A stretch of 64,000 nt of DNA. It comes from Mycolicibacterium monacense (lineage in GTDB: Bacteria; Actinomycetota; Actinomycetes; Mycobacteriales; Mycobacteriaceae). Under the pieces are notes generated by a model. It did not search any database and was not told the origin of the DNA. It saw only the letters and a program-made list of their open reading frames with translations. Shown here piece by piece: positions 29,760-39,066 of the stretch. Where the stretch lies: NCBI RefSeq assembly GCF_010731575.1, contig NZ_AP022617.1, positions 2,418,001 to 2,482,000 of the forward strand. The letters run 5' to 3'. A program made the translations under genes and the position numbers. The first letter of the stretch is position 1; each line of letters begins with the position of its first letter.

Positions 29760-32024
29760 TCAGCCCGCCGCCGGAGCCTCGGCCAACCCGATCCTGCGAT
29801 GCAGGCGTGCCAACGGTTTCGGAGACCACCAGTTCCACCGGCCCAATACACGCATGAACGCCGGCACGAGCACCATCCGCACGAGCGTCGCGTCGGCGAG
29901 TACCGCGAGGGTCAGCCCCAACCCGAACATGCGCATGAACGACACGTTCGCGGCGATGAGCGCCGCGAAGCTGATCGACATCACAAGGGCGGCCGCGGTG
30001 ACGACACGACCGGTCCGCGCCAGTCCGAGCGCCACGCTCTCGGTCACGTCGGCGGCGGTACGTCCGGACGCCAGCCAGAACTCGCGGATCCGCGACATCA
30101 GGAACACCTCGTAGTCCATCGACAGCCCGAACGCGATGCAGAACAACAGCACGGGGATGTTGGCGACGAGCGTCCCGGTGGGAGTGGTGCCCAGCGCGCC
30201 GAGGTGACCCTCCTGGAAGATCCAGACCATGGCGCCGAACGCCGCGCTCAGCGAAAGCACGTTGAGCAGCAGCGCTTTCAGCGGCAGCACCACGCTGGCC
30301 GTCAGCAGGAAAAGCAGACAGAACGTGGACACCGCGATCAGGCCGAGCACCAGCGGAAGGCGTGAGGTGATGGCGGCGACGCTGTCGCTGTTGCTCGGCG
30401 CCACGCCGGCCAGTTCGACGGGGCGACCGGCGGGTCCGGTGACCTCGTGCAACCGCTCGAGTTGCGCGGCAGACGAATCGGAGAACAGCGGCGCATCGGT
30501 GGACACCGTGAGGAACGCGCTGCCGTCGCGCACTCCGGTCGCCGCGGTCGGCGGTCCGACTCGCCGCCCGGCGACGTAGGTGCCTGTCGGCGCCGACACC
30601 GACGATACGTCGGCGACCCGGGACAGGTCGGTGGCGTAGCGGCTCAGCTCGGATTCGGTCGCCCCACGCGCATCCGGGATCACCACGGTGACCGCTGTCG
30701 CCGGGTCGGCGGCGAATTCGGTGCGCAACTGGTCACCGACCTCGTGGGCGGACGCCGACTGCGGCAGCACGCGATCGTCGGGTAGGCCCCACCGGACCCC
30801 GAGGAAAGGCAGACCGAGCAGCATCAGCACCGCGATGCCGGCAAGCCCGACCGGCACCGCCCGGTGCATCACGAATTTGGTGCTGCGGTACCAGAATTGG
30901 CGCTGGACCGGTTTCGGTGCGGGTTCGGGACGACGCAGCAGCCGACGCCCGAGCCGCCGCACGTCGAGGGCGTCGATGCGGTCGCCGAGCAACGCGATCG
31001 CGGCCGGGGTCAGCACCAGCGCCGCGACCGCCGCGAAGACCACCGTCGCCACCCCCGCGTAGGCGAACGACTTGAGGAAGTACATCGGGAACAGCACCAT
31101 CGTGAGCATCGGCAGCGCCACCGTCGTCGCGGAGAACACCACCGTGCGGCCCGCGCTGAGCATCATGCGGGTCAGCGCCACATCGCGGTCGGCGCCGGCG
31201 GCCAGTTCGTCGCGGTACCGGCTGACCATCAGCAGGGTGTAGTCGATGGCGAGCGCAAGGCCCATCGCCATGCAGAGATTCAGGGCGAAGATCGACACGT
31301 CGGTGAGGAACGTGATGACGTGCAGAACGGCGAGCGAACCGACGATCGCGATCAGCCCGACACCCACCGGAACGGCAGCGGCCAGGAGGCCGCCGAAGAC
31401 CCAGACCAGGACCAGGAAACTGAAGGGAATCGCGATCGACTCCATCAGCAACAGGTCGTGCTGGGTCTGGGTGGTGATCTGGCTGTTGACCATCGCGACG
31501 CCGCCGGCCCGCACCGTCACCCCGTCGCGGGTGCTGCGGTCACCGCCGACGGCCTCGACGAGGTCCTCGGCGTTGCGGGCGGCCTCGTCGCCGCCGGTCA
31601 CCCCGGCGACCACCAGTCCGGTGTCACCGTCCTCGCTGAGCAACCTCTCGGCGGCCGGACCCGACTCCGTCCAGGCCGACGTCACCGAGACGACGTGCGG
31701 TGAACGGCGCAGGGTGTCGACGATGTCGGTGCCGACCGCGCGGGCCGGGTCCGCCATCGCTCCCCGCGGCGAGGTGACCGTGATGAGCAACTGGGTGTCG
31801 CCCTGATCGAACCGCTGCGCGAGGAGCGCTGTGGCCCGGGAGGATTCGGCGGAGGGGTTCTCGAAGCCACCGGGCGACAGCTTGCCGGCTACCGGGACCC
31901 CGAACACGGCGGCGGCCACCGCAGCCAGTATCGCGGCCGCGATGATCCGCCGCGGTGCCGCGATGGAGAAGGCGGCGATCCGGGCCAGCACACCTCGTTG
32001 AGGCACGGCGTCATCGTCCCTCAT
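29760..32024 (-). CDS. MMPL/RND-family transporter
   Basis: 754 residues, two repeats of the RND half-transporter. Helix 1 near residues 20-45 is followed by a periplasmic porter domain (FENPSAESSRATALLAQRF) and five clustered helices with ALAIDYTLLMVSRYRDE, the proton-relay-type helix 4. The second half repeats this with FGLSMDYEVFLMSRIREF. It exports lipids in mycobacteria. The ATG overlaps the methyltransferase stop (TGATG), so the substrate is probably the polyketide lipid made upstream. Confidence 0.9.
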   Translation of the reverse strand: MRDDDAVPQRGVLARIAAFSIAAPRRIIAAAILAAVAAAVFGVPVAGKLSPGGFENPSAESSRATALLAQRFDQGDTQLLITVTSPRGAMADPARAVGTDIVDTLRRSPHVVSVTSAWTESGPAAERLLSEDGDTGLVVAGVTGGDEAARNAEDLVEAVGGDRSTRDGVTVRAGGVAMVNSQITTQTQHDLLLMESIAIPFSFLVLVWVFGGLLAAAVPVGVGLIAIVGSLAVLHVITFLTDVSIFALNLCMAMGLALAIDYTLLMVSRYRDELAAGADRDVALTRMMLSAGRTVVFSATTVALPMLTMVLFPMYFLKSFAYAGVATVVFAAVAALVLTPAAIALLGDRIDALDVRRLGRRLLRRPEPAPKPVQRQFWYRSTKFVMHRAVPVGLAGIAVLMLLGLPFLGVRWGLPDDRVLPQSASAHEVGDQLRTEFAADPATAVTVVIPDARGATESELSRYATDLSRVADVSSVSAPTGTYVAGRRVGPPTAATGVRDGSAFLTVSTDAPLFSDSSAAQLERLHEVTGPAGRPVELAGVAPSNSDSVAAITSRLPLVLGLIAVSTFCLLFLLTASVVLPLKALLLNVLSLSAAFGAMVWIFQEGHLGALGTTPTGTLVANIPVLLFCIAFGLSMDYEVFLMSRIREFWLASGRTAADVTESVALGLARTGRVVTAAALVMSISFAALIAANVSFMRMFGLGLTLAVLADATLVRMVLVPAFMRVLGRWNWWSPKPLARLHRRIGLAEAPAAG

Positions 32025-32578
32025 CACGTCGGCGAATGGTGGCCTACCGGCGGTTTCGTCACCACGTTCTGATATCCCAGGGCCACGTTCTCGGCGCGTA
32101 TCCGGACGGTGAGCACCAGCGCGTTGGCGATGGTGAACACAATCGCCGTCACCCACGCGGAGTGGATCAGGGGTAGTGCGGCGACCTCGGCGGCGACTGC
32201 GATGTAGTTGGGGTGGTGCACCCACCGGTAGGGACCGCGCCGGACCAGCGGTGCGCCCGGGATGACGATGAGCCTTGGGTTCCAGTGGTTCCCGAGCACC
32301 GACACACACCACCAGCGGACGACGGTGCTGGCGACCACGACCGCGACCATGGTCCAGCCGAGCCAGGGGATGAACGGCCGGTGCGCAACCGAGACCTCGA
32401 CGACGCACGACACCAGTAGCAGGGTGTGCATCGTCACCATGAGGGGGTAGTGCCCGCGCCCGAATTCCCTGCCGCCGTTCGCGATCGACCACCGCGTGTG
32501 TCGACGGGCCACCACGAGCTCGAGCACCCGCTCGACGCCCACCGCGACGATGAACAGGTAGTAGATCACCGGATACAT
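32024..32578 (-). CDS. Isoprenylcysteine carboxyl methyltransferase (ICMT)-family membrane methyltransferase
   Basis: 184 residues with about five membrane helices. The catalytic ICMT signature RRGPYRWVHHPNYIAVAAEV is near residue 125, preceded by LGNHWNPRLIVIPG. In Streptomyces the comparable SrsB methylates alkylresorcinols made by an adjacent type III PKS, and M. marinum has similar pairs. O-methylation of a phenolic lipid is therefore the best guess. Lies 7 bp behind the PKS gene. Confidence 0.87.
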   Translation of the reverse strand: MYPVIYYLFIVAVGVERVLELVVARRHTRWSIANGGREFGRGHYPLMVTMHTLLLVSCVVEVSVAHRPFIPWLGWTMVAVVVASTVVRWWCVSVLGNHWNPRLIVIPGAPLVRRGPYRWVHHPNYIAVAAEVAALPLIHSAWVTAIVFTIANALVLTVRIRAENVALGYQNVVTKPPVGHHSPT

Positions 32579-32585
32579 GGCGGTC

Positions 32586-33686
32586 TCACCAGCTCAGCAG
32601 CAGCAGTTCGAAGCCGAAGCCGGGCCCCATTGCCAGCATCAGTCCCAACGTGCCGTCGGTCGGGCGCTGTGCGACCGTGCGGTCCAGGACGTCGAGCACC
32701 GACGCCGAGGAGATGTTGCCGTTGTCGCGCATCGACTCCCAGCTGTGCCGCAGCGCGTCCGCGGGCATTCCGACCGCGCCGTGGATCGCCTCGAGCACCT
32801 TCGGTCCGCCGGGATGGCAGATCCATGTCGAGACGTCGTTCGTGGTCAGTCCGTGGTCGGCGAGGAACCGGTCGACCTCGTCGCCCAGGTGGTTCTGGGC
32901 CATCGCGGGCACGTCGCGCGACATCACGAGCTGGAACCCGCTGGAGCTGACGTTCCAGCCCATCACCTCCGCGGTGTCGGGGAACAGCCTGCTCCTGGTC
33001 GCCAGCACACGCGGCGCAGGACGGCCCCGCGCCGGAGCGCGGTCCGCTCCGGTCGCCACCACCGCGGCGGCTCCGTCGCCGAACAGGCACAACCCGATCA
33101 GCGCGGGAATCGACGTGTCGTCCCGCTGCAGTGTCAGCGAGCACAGCTCGACCGAGAGCAGGACGGCGACGTGGTCTGGATAGCCCCGCAGGTAGTCGTG
33201 GACGCGCGCCATGCCGGCGGCTCCGGCCACACACCCGAGCCCGAACAGCGGGATGCGCTTGACGTCGGGCCGGAACCCCAGGCGCGAACAGATGGTCGCG
33301 TCGATGGTGGGCACGGCCACCCCGGTGCTCGACACCGCGACGATGGCGTCGACCTGGTCGGGCCGGATGTGTGCCTCGTGGAGTGCCGACCGGACGGCCC
33401 GCTCGCCCAACTCGGTCGCCACCTCGACGTAGGCGGCGTTCGCCTCGGTGAACCCGGACAGCCTCGGGTACCGCTCCAGCGGGAGTGCGAGGTTGCGGTA
33501 CTCCACGCCACTGGTGCGGGCGAAGCGGGCGAATGCGGGATCGGCGAATTCGGTGAGCGCTTGTGCGACCTCTTCCTGTGTGTGTCGGTTGGCGGTGAAG
33601 GCCGTCGCCGTCCCCGCGATCCGGGGAGCCCCCCGGTCGGTGGTGGCGGTGACGTCGGACGGGCTGTGCAATGCGGTATCTGTCAT
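32586..33686 (-). CDS. Type III polyketide synthase (alkylresorcinol/alkylpyrone type)
   Basis: 366 residues, chalcone-synthase fold homodimer. The catalytic triad is intact: Cys152 in FGLGCVAGAAG, His291 in CHPGGPKVLEA, and Asn324 in DNGNISSASV. The G-rich C-terminal MGPGFGFELLLL is present. Likely extends a long acyl-CoA with malonyl-CoA to a resorcinol or pyrone. First gene of a PKS-methyltransferase-MMPL operon. The ATG giving MTDTALHS was used; an upstream extension is unsupported. Confidence 0.92.
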   Translation of the reverse strand: MTDTALHSPSDVTATTDRGAPRIAGTATAFTANRHTQEEVAQALTEFADPAFARFARTSGVEYRNLALPLERYPRLSGFTEANAAYVEVATELGERAVRSALHEAHIRPDQVDAIVAVSSTGVAVPTIDATICSRLGFRPDVKRIPLFGLGCVAGAAGMARVHDYLRGYPDHVAVLLSVELCSLTLQRDDTSIPALIGLCLFGDGAAAVVATGADRAPARGRPAPRVLATRSRLFPDTAEVMGWNVSSSGFQLVMSRDVPAMAQNHLGDEVDRFLADHGLTTNDVSTWICHPGGPKVLEAIHGAVGMPADALRHSWESMRDNGNISSASVLDVLDRTVAQRPTDGTLGLMLAMGPGFGFELLLLSW

Positions 33687-33873
33687 ACGCGGTCCAACGG
33701 CCGGAAAACGAAATTGAATCCCCGAATTCCCCATTTGTGAAATAACGGACAAGGGCGGGACATCACCGCTTTTCGAGCGTATAACCGCAGCTAGACGGCG
33801 TTTTCCTGAAAACTCACCGGGAATCTGAACGCCATTTGTGCCGGCTCCCAGAAATGGCGGAGAATCTGCGAGA

Positions 33874-34371
33874 TCAATGCGAATTCGGTGACCGGGAGCT
33901 GTGCAGCGACGGCAACAGTGCGTCGAGCCGCTCGTAACCCTCCGTCATGCCGCCTTCCATCCCCGAGGACAGCAGCGCGTCGCGTGCGTCGGTGTTCGGG
34001 CAGATCGACCGGCCGCGCAGCCGGCTGCGCCCGTCCCCGAGATCCTCGAACCACAGGAACTCGATGTTGACCATGTCCGGCGCGCCCTCGAACTCGAAGG
34101 TCTGGATCACCAGGTCCTCGCGCACCCTGTGGAAGACGCCGTTGAACGCATAGCTGCTGTTCTCATCCGAGTGCACGTAGCGGTAGCCACCACCGGCGCG
34201 GAAGTCCCACCGCTCGAGGGAGATCTCGACACCGTGCGGCCCGAGCCACTGCCGGACCAGATCCGGTTCGGCATGGGCGCGGAACAGCGCCGCGACGGGG
34301 GCATCGAAGTCGCGGGTGTAGTCCATGGCCAGCGTGTCCACCGGCGCGACGAGATCGAGTCCGTTGTTCAT
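33874..34371 (-). CDS. AHSA1/SRPBCC domain protein
   Basis: 165 residues. The AHSA1 pattern is clear: YTRDFDAPVAALFRAHAEPDLVRQWLGP, WDFRAGGGYRYVH, FHRVREDLVIQTFEFEG and MTEGYERLDALL at the end. Encoded with an overlapping ArsR-type regulator (ATGA), a very common pair in actinobacteria. The ligand is unknown. Confidence 0.85.
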   Translation of the reverse strand: MNNGLDLVAPVDTLAMDYTRDFDAPVAALFRAHAEPDLVRQWLGPHGVEISLERWDFRAGGGYRYVHSDENSSYAFNGVFHRVREDLVIQTFEFEGAPDMVNIEFLWFEDLGDGRSRLRGRSICPNTDARDALLSSGMEGGMTEGYERLDALLPSLHSSRSPNSH

Positions 34372-34736
34372 GATCGTCCTTTCTCTGGGTTTTCTGTTGT
34401 CCTGTCGGAAATCTCAGCCAGCACGGCGTCCAGCCGGCGGTAGCTGCGTTCGGCGTCGAGCCGGTAGCGGTCGATCCAGCCGGTGAGCCGTTCGAGGGCG
34501 GCAGCGTCGAGATGCACGGGGCGCCGCTGTGCGTCGCGGGTGCGGGTGACCAGCCCCGCCTGCTCGAGCACCGAAATGTGGCGGGACACCGCCTGTTTGG
34601 TGATGTCGAACGGTGCGGCGAGTTCGTTGACGGTGGCGGGTCCGCGGGACAGTCGCGCGACGATGGCCCGTCGCACCGGATCGGCGAGCGCCATGAACGC
34701 CCGATCCAACTGCTCGTCACCGTCACCACCCACCAT
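34368..34736 (-). CDS. ArsR-family transcriptional regulator
   Basis: 122 residues, winged helix. The fold begins FMALADPVRRAIVARLSRG, the recognition helix is TKQAVSRHISVLEQAGLV, and the wing is RTRDAQRRPVHLD. No cysteine metal-sensing site is visible, so the signal is not a thiol-bound metal. Start taken at the ATG giving MVGGDGDE, because the upstream region holds an operator palindrome rather than codons. Probably autoregulated and controls the AHSA1 gene it overlaps. Confidence 0.85.
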   Translation of the reverse strand: MVGGDGDEQLDRAFMALADPVRRAIVARLSRGPATVNELAAPFDITKQAVSRHISVLEQAGLVTRTRDAQRRPVHLDAAALERLTGWIDRYRLDAERSYRRLDAVLAEISDRTTENPEKGRS

Positions 34737-34754
34737 TTGTAAACCGATTCCTTT

Positions 34755-34772
34755 ATCAACCCGTTTGTTGAT
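34755..34772. promoter_or_regulatory. Operator palindrome upstream of the ArsR gene
   Basis: ATCAAC-CCGTTT-GTTGAT is a perfect 6-bp inverted repeat with a 6-bp spacer, 19 bp upstream of the chosen ATG. This spacing fits an ArsR dimer site. Confidence 0.65.
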
Positions 34773-34813
34773 TACAACGGTAGGCTTGTGCCGTCCGGGT
34801 GTCAAGGGTTCGG

Positions 34814-36151
34814 TCAGCGCCGCTTGCGGATGATGGCGCGCAACCGGTCGAGGCGACCGCCGATCTCCCGTTCGGCGCCGCGGCCGGTGGGCCGGTAGTA
34901 GTCCACGCCAACCAGTTCGTCGGGTGGATACTGTTGCGGCACAACCCCGTCCGGGTGATCGTGGGCGTAGACGTACCCGACGGCGTTACCGAGCTTGGCC
35001 GCACCGGAGTAGTGGCCGTCGCGCAGGTGGGCGGGGACCTGGCCGGCCTTGCCGTTGCGGACATCGCTCATCGCGGCCCCGAGCGCGGTCGTGACGGCGT
35101 TGGACTTCGCGGCGGTGGCCAGATGCACGGTCGCGTGGGCCAGGGTCAGTTGCGCCTCGGGCATCCCGATCAGCTGGACCGTCTGCGCCGCCGCGACCGC
35201 GAGGGGCAGCGCCGTCGGATCGGCCATGCCGATCTCCTCGCTGGCGAGGATCATCAGCCTGCGCGCGATGAATCGGGGGTCCTCCCCCGCCACCAGCATC
35301 CGAGCGAGATAGTGCAGCGCGGCGTCCACGTCGGAACCGCGGACCGATTTGATGAAGGCGCTGACAACGTCGTAGTGCTGGTCGCCGTCGCGGTCGTAGC
35401 GCACCGCGGCCTTGTCCAACGACTGTTCGACGATGTCGACCGTCACGCGGCCGTCGGCCGCCGCGGCCGATTCGGCGGCGACCTCGAGCGCCGTCAGCGC
35501 CCGGCGGGCGTCACCGGCCGACAACTGGACGATCAGGTCGACGGCGTCGTCGCTGACGTCGACGCTGTCGGCGAGCCCGCGCGGATCGGCGACCGCGCGG
35601 CGGACCACCTCGGCAATGCTGTCGGGGGCCAGTGGCTGCAGCTGCAGGATCAGCGACCGCGACAGCAACGGCGCCACCACCGAGAACGACGGGTTCTCGG
35701 TGGTCGCCGCGACCAGCAGGACGATCCGGTTCTCCACCGCGGCCAGCAACGCATCCTGCTGGGTCTTGGAGAACCGGTGGACCTCGTCGATGAACAGGAC
35801 GGTCTGCTGCCCCCGCAGGATGCCCTGGCGAGCGGTCTCGATGACGGCGCGCACCTCTTTGACGCCCGCCGACAGCGCCGACAGCGCCTCGAACCGGCGG
35901 CCGGTCGCATGCGAGATGAGGGATGCCAGCGTGGTCTTGCCGGTGCCGGGCGGACCGTAGAGGATCACCGAGGCGGCGCCGGATCCCTCGACGAGGCGGC
36001 GCAGCGGCGAGTTCGGTTTCAGCAGGTGCTGCTGACCGACCACCTCATCGAGGCTCGCCGGACGCATCCGCACCGCCAGGGGCGCCGACACCGGTGCACC
36101 GGCCGCCGCGACGGGGCCGTCAGCCGGCAGATCGAACAGCGAGTCGGACAC
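34814..36151 (-). CDS. rarA: Replication-associated recombination protein RarA (MgsA)
   Basis: 445-residue AAA+ clamp-loader-like ATPase acting at stalled forks. Walker A is [10 protein letters not shown], Walker B is FIDEVHRF, sensor 1 is AATTENPSF and the arginine finger region is PLLSRS. The C-terminal MgsA tetramerisation domain contains [13 protein letters not shown] and [25 protein letters not shown]. Corresponds to M. tuberculosis Rv2559c (recalled). Confidence 0.93.
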   Translation of the reverse strand: MSDSLFDLPADGPVAAAGAPVSAPLAVRMRPASLDEVVGQQHLLKPNSPLRRLVEGSGAASVILYGPPGTGKTTLASLISHATGRRFEALSALSAGVKEVRAVIETARQGILRGQQTVLFIDEVHRFSKTQQDALLAAVENRIVLLVAATTENPSFSVVAPLLSRSLILQLQPLAPDSIAEVVRRAVADPRGLADSVDVSDDAVDLIVQLSAGDARRALTALEVAAESAAAADGRVTVDIVEQSLDKAAVRYDRDGDQHYDVVSAFIKSVRGSDVDAALHYLARMLVAGEDPRFIARRLMILASEEIGMADPTALPLAVAAAQTVQLIGMPEAQLTLAHATVHLATAAKSNAVTTALGAAMSDVRNGKAGQVPAHLRDGHYSGAAKLGNAVGYVYAHDHPDGVVPQQYPPDELVGVDYYRPTGRGAEREIGGRLDRLRAIIRKRR

Positions 36152-36168
36152 GTCTCGTGCTTACCACG

Positions 36169-37011
36169 TCACGGCGACGCGGGAGCCGTCACGAAATCGA
36201 TCAGCTCCTCGACGCGGCCGATCAGTTCGGGCTCCAGATCCGTCCAGTTCCGGACACGGCCCCGGATGCGCTGCCAGGCCCGCGCGATATCGGCCTGGGT
36301 GTCGTGCGGCCAGCCCAGTGCGGCGCACACCCCGTGCTTCCAGTCCGTGCCGCGCGGCACCCGCGGCCACGCCGGGATGTCGAGCCGGGCGGGTTTCACC
36401 GCCTCCCAGATGTCGATGTAGGGGTGGCCGACCACGAGCGTGTGCGCACCGTACGGACCGCGGCCGACGGCCTCGGCGATACGGGACTCCTTCGAGCCGG
36501 TGACGAGGTGGTCGACGAGCACGCCGAGCCGGCGGCCGGGACCCGGTCGGAACTCCTCGACGATCGCGGTCAGATCGTCGACGCCACCGAGGTACTCGAC
36601 CACCACACCCTCGATGCGCAGATCGTCACCCCAGACCTGCTCGACGAGTTCGGCGTCGTGCCGGCCCTCGACGTAGATCCGGCTCGCCAGCGCCACCTTT
36701 GCGCGGGCGCCGGCCACCGCCACCGAACCCGACGCGGTGCGGGCCGGCGCCGCGGGGGCACGCCGTGGCGCCGTCAGGATGACCGGACGCCCGTCGAGCA
36801 GGAATCCGGGTCCCAGCGGGAAGGTGCGCACCTTGCCGTGACGGTCCTCCAGCTCGACCCGGCCGGTCTCCACGCGGACCACGGCGCCCACGTAGCCGGA
36901 TTGCGCGTCCTCGACCACCATGCCCGATTCCACGGGGTGTTCGGTGGAGCGCACGCGTTTGGGCGCATGGGGGTTGCGGGCCAGCACGTCGCGGCCGTAG
37001 CGATCGGTCAC
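36169..37011 (-). CDS. DUF3097 family protein (Toprim-like core)
   Basis: 280 residues of an actinobacterial family without assigned function. An N-terminal beta domain (about 25-75) precedes a segment that reads like a Toprim fold: IYVEGRHDAELVEQVWG, then VVEYLGGVDDL, then RLGVLVDHLVTGSKE, where Glu and Asp could bind Mg2+. The C-terminal half has WPRVPRGTDWKHGVC. The Toprim reading is my inference. Lies 17 bp downstream of rarA's 5' end in the same direction. Confidence 0.75.
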   Translation of the reverse strand: MTDRYGRDVLARNPHAPKRVRSTEHPVESGMVVEDAQSGYVGAVVRVETGRVELEDRHGKVRTFPLGPGFLLDGRPVILTAPRRAPAAPARTASGSVAVAGARAKVALASRIYVEGRHDAELVEQVWGDDLRIEGVVVEYLGGVDDLTAIVEEFRPGPGRRLGVLVDHLVTGSKESRIAEAVGRGPYGAHTLVVGHPYIDIWEAVKPARLDIPAWPRVPRGTDWKHGVCAALGWPHDTQADIARAWQRIRGRVRNWTDLEPELIGRVEELIDFVTAPASP

Positions 37012-37072
37012 CGGGTGATCGTAGGGACGGTGACGGCGTTCACGGCCGAACGCCCACCCCGCGTGTTGCCCG

Positions 37073-38149
37073 CTAACCCTGCTGTTGCTGCTGGGATGCG
37101 GTGGAGCTGGCGAGTTTGGTGGGGTCCGCGGTGACCTCGTCGATGACGTGGTGGATGAAGCGCATCTTGTCGAGTACCGGCGGCGGTAGCACGAAGGGGT
37201 AGAGATCGTCCTTGCCCATGGACCGGTTCACCATGTTCAGCGCCCACGACAGCGGCAGCCACATCTCGATGATCGTGTCGAATCCGCTGGGGCCCAGCAC
37301 CCGTCGCTCGAACGTGGCGCCGGCCGGCGCGAACCCGAACGCCGCGGCGGTGTCCAGCGTGTCGCGGATGTGCAGGTAGTGGGCGAACGTCTCGGCCCAG
37401 TCCTCGGCCGGGTGCATGGTGGCGTAGGAGGACACGTAGTTCTCCTCCCACCCCGCGGGGGCGCCCTCGCTGTAGTGGCGGTCCAGCGCCTCCTGATAGT
37501 CCAGGTCGGGATCGCCGAACAGTTCGTTGAAACCCTCGAGGTAGGTGGCAGACGGGCCGATCAGGCGGTAGAAGTAGTAGTGCCCGATCTCGTGGCGGAA
37601 GTGGCCGAGCAGGGTCCGGTACGGTTCGTCCATCGAGATGCGCAACTGTTCGCGGTGCACATCGTCGCCCTCGGCGAGGTCCAGGGTGATCACCCCGTTG
37701 GCGTGCCCGGTGAACACCTTCTCGTTCTCGCTGGAGAGCAGGTCGAACGCCAGTCCGTAGTCGGGGTCCTCGTCGCGACCGACGATCGGCAATTTGAGTT
37801 CGTGCAGTTCGGCGATCAGCCGGCGTTTCGCCCGTTCGGCGACGGCGAAGGCCGCCAGCGCCTTCGCGTCGGCGTCGTTGGGCCGGGTGCGGGTCAGGGC
37901 GCAGGCCTCACACAACAGCGCGACCGGCCCCGTCTCCACGAGCCAGTTGCACTCTGCGAGATGCATGTTGGCGCACAACTGGTAATGCCGCGCCGACACC
38001 GCACCCGCGTGGTCGCTCTCCTTCGGCGGGGCGATCACCAGCAGTGCCATGTCGTCGAGCGAGAACCCCAGCGCGCTACCGCAATTGAGGCACAGCGAGT
38101 TCTCGAACGCCAGCCGCTGGCCGCAGTTCGGGCAGTTGAAGTCCCGCAT
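37073..38149 (-). CDS. Putative zinc-binding metallopeptidase with N-terminal zinc ribbon
   Basis: 358 residues. The N-terminal CxxC pairs (Cys6/Cys9, Cys20/Cys23) form a zinc ribbon. Further cysteines (CANMHLAEC, CEAC) may bind another metal. The gluzincin motif HEIGH is at residues 186-190 (GHFRHEIGHYYFYRL), with Glu-rich EDWAETFAHYLHI downstream as the third-ligand region. Ends in a short poly-Gln. The ATG overlaps the transglutaminase stop, matching the Rv2568c-type arrangement (recalled). Substrate unknown. Confidence 0.85.
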   Translation of the reverse strand: MRDFNCPNCGQRLAFENSLCLNCGSALGFSLDDMALLVIAPPKESDHAGAVSARHYQLCANMHLAECNWLVETGPVALLCEACALTRTRPNDADAKALAAFAVAERAKRRLIAELHELKLPIVGRDEDPDYGLAFDLLSSENEKVFTGHANGVITLDLAEGDDVHREQLRISMDEPYRTLLGHFRHEIGHYYFYRLIGPSATYLEGFNELFGDPDLDYQEALDRHYSEGAPAGWEENYVSSYATMHPAEDWAETFAHYLHIRDTLDTAAAFGFAPAGATFERRVLGPSGFDTIIEMWLPLSWALNMVNRSMGKDDLYPFVLPPPVLDKMRFIHHVIDEVTADPTKLASSTASQQQQQG

Positions 38150-39066
38150 CAGCGCACGCCCCCGGCCGCGGATTCCACGGGTGCGACGTCGACGGACACC
38201 TCGATCTTGCTGCTCTCGGAGTCGGTGTAGATGATGCCGCGCAACGGCGGGACGTCGGCGTAATCGCGGCCGATGCCGACCCGGATGTACCGCTCGTCCT
38301 CCATCTGGTCGTTGGTGGGATCCAGTCCGAGCCACTGGTCCTGCGGTGTCCACACCGAGGCCCAGGCGTGCGTCGCATCGATGCCTACCATGCGTTCCTT
38401 TCCGGGAGGGGGGTCGGTCGCCAGGTATCCCGAGACGTAGCTGGCGGCCAGGCCGTTGGCGCGCAGGCAGGCGATCGCCAGCCGAGCGAAGTCCTGGCAT
38501 ACCCCTTCGCGCGCCGCCAAAACTTCGCTGACCTTGGTGGACACGGTGGTGGACCCGGAGCGGTAGGTGAAGTCGCGGTAGATCCGCGAGGTGAGGTCGC
38601 GCAGCACCTCGATCAACGGTCGGCCGGGGGTGAAACTCGGTGCGGCGTAGTCACGTACGGCCGCGGTGATCTCCGGCGGCTGCAGGTCGAGCGTGAACTC
38701 GGTGGCCAGTGCGCCGTCGGCGCCGACCGGCCGGGCGATCTCCCAGGGCGCCCTGGCCGACCCTCCCCCGTAGACGGTGTCCGGCGGCGGGTCCACCTCG
38801 ACCACCGATCTGCTGGTGATGCTCAGCCTCTGATGGCGTTCGGTGACATGGAAATACGAGCTGAGGTTGCCGTACGCGTCGCGGCTGGTCGAGCGGTCGG
38901 CGGCCTCCGGGTCGATCTGCAGTTCGTGGGTCAGACAGCGCTGGCGCAGCGAATCCCTCGGGGTGAGGAAGCCGCGCCCGTAGGAGCTGGTGACCACATC
39001 GGAGTAGCGGTACACCGTGCGGTGGGTGATCCGGTAGGTCCGGGTGGGTCGGTCGGCCGCGGTCAC
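38149..39066 (-). CDS. Transglutaminase-like cysteine peptidase (Rv2569c type)
   Basis: 305 residues. A bacterial transglutaminase N-terminal beta domain (YRITHRTVYRYSDVVTSSYGRGFLTPR) precedes the papain-like core with Cys190 in EGVCQDFARLAIACLR, His233 in ATHAWASVW and Asp249 in GLDPTND. Start at the GTG overlapping the ATP-grasp stop (GTGA). With the next two genes it forms a conserved set predicted to make or trim small peptides. Confidence 0.88.
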   Translation of the reverse strand: MTAADRPTRTYRITHRTVYRYSDVVTSSYGRGFLTPRDSLRQRCLTHELQIDPEAADRSTSRDAYGNLSSYFHVTERHQRLSITSRSVVEVDPPPDTVYGGGSARAPWEIARPVGADGALATEFTLDLQPPEITAAVRDYAAPSFTPGRPLIEVLRDLTSRIYRDFTYRSGSTTVSTKVSEVLAAREGVCQDFARLAIACLRANGLAASYVSGYLATDPPPGKERMVGIDATHAWASVWTPQDQWLGLDPTNDQMEDERYIRVGIGRDYADVPPLRGIIYTDSESSKIEVSVDVAPVESAAGGVR

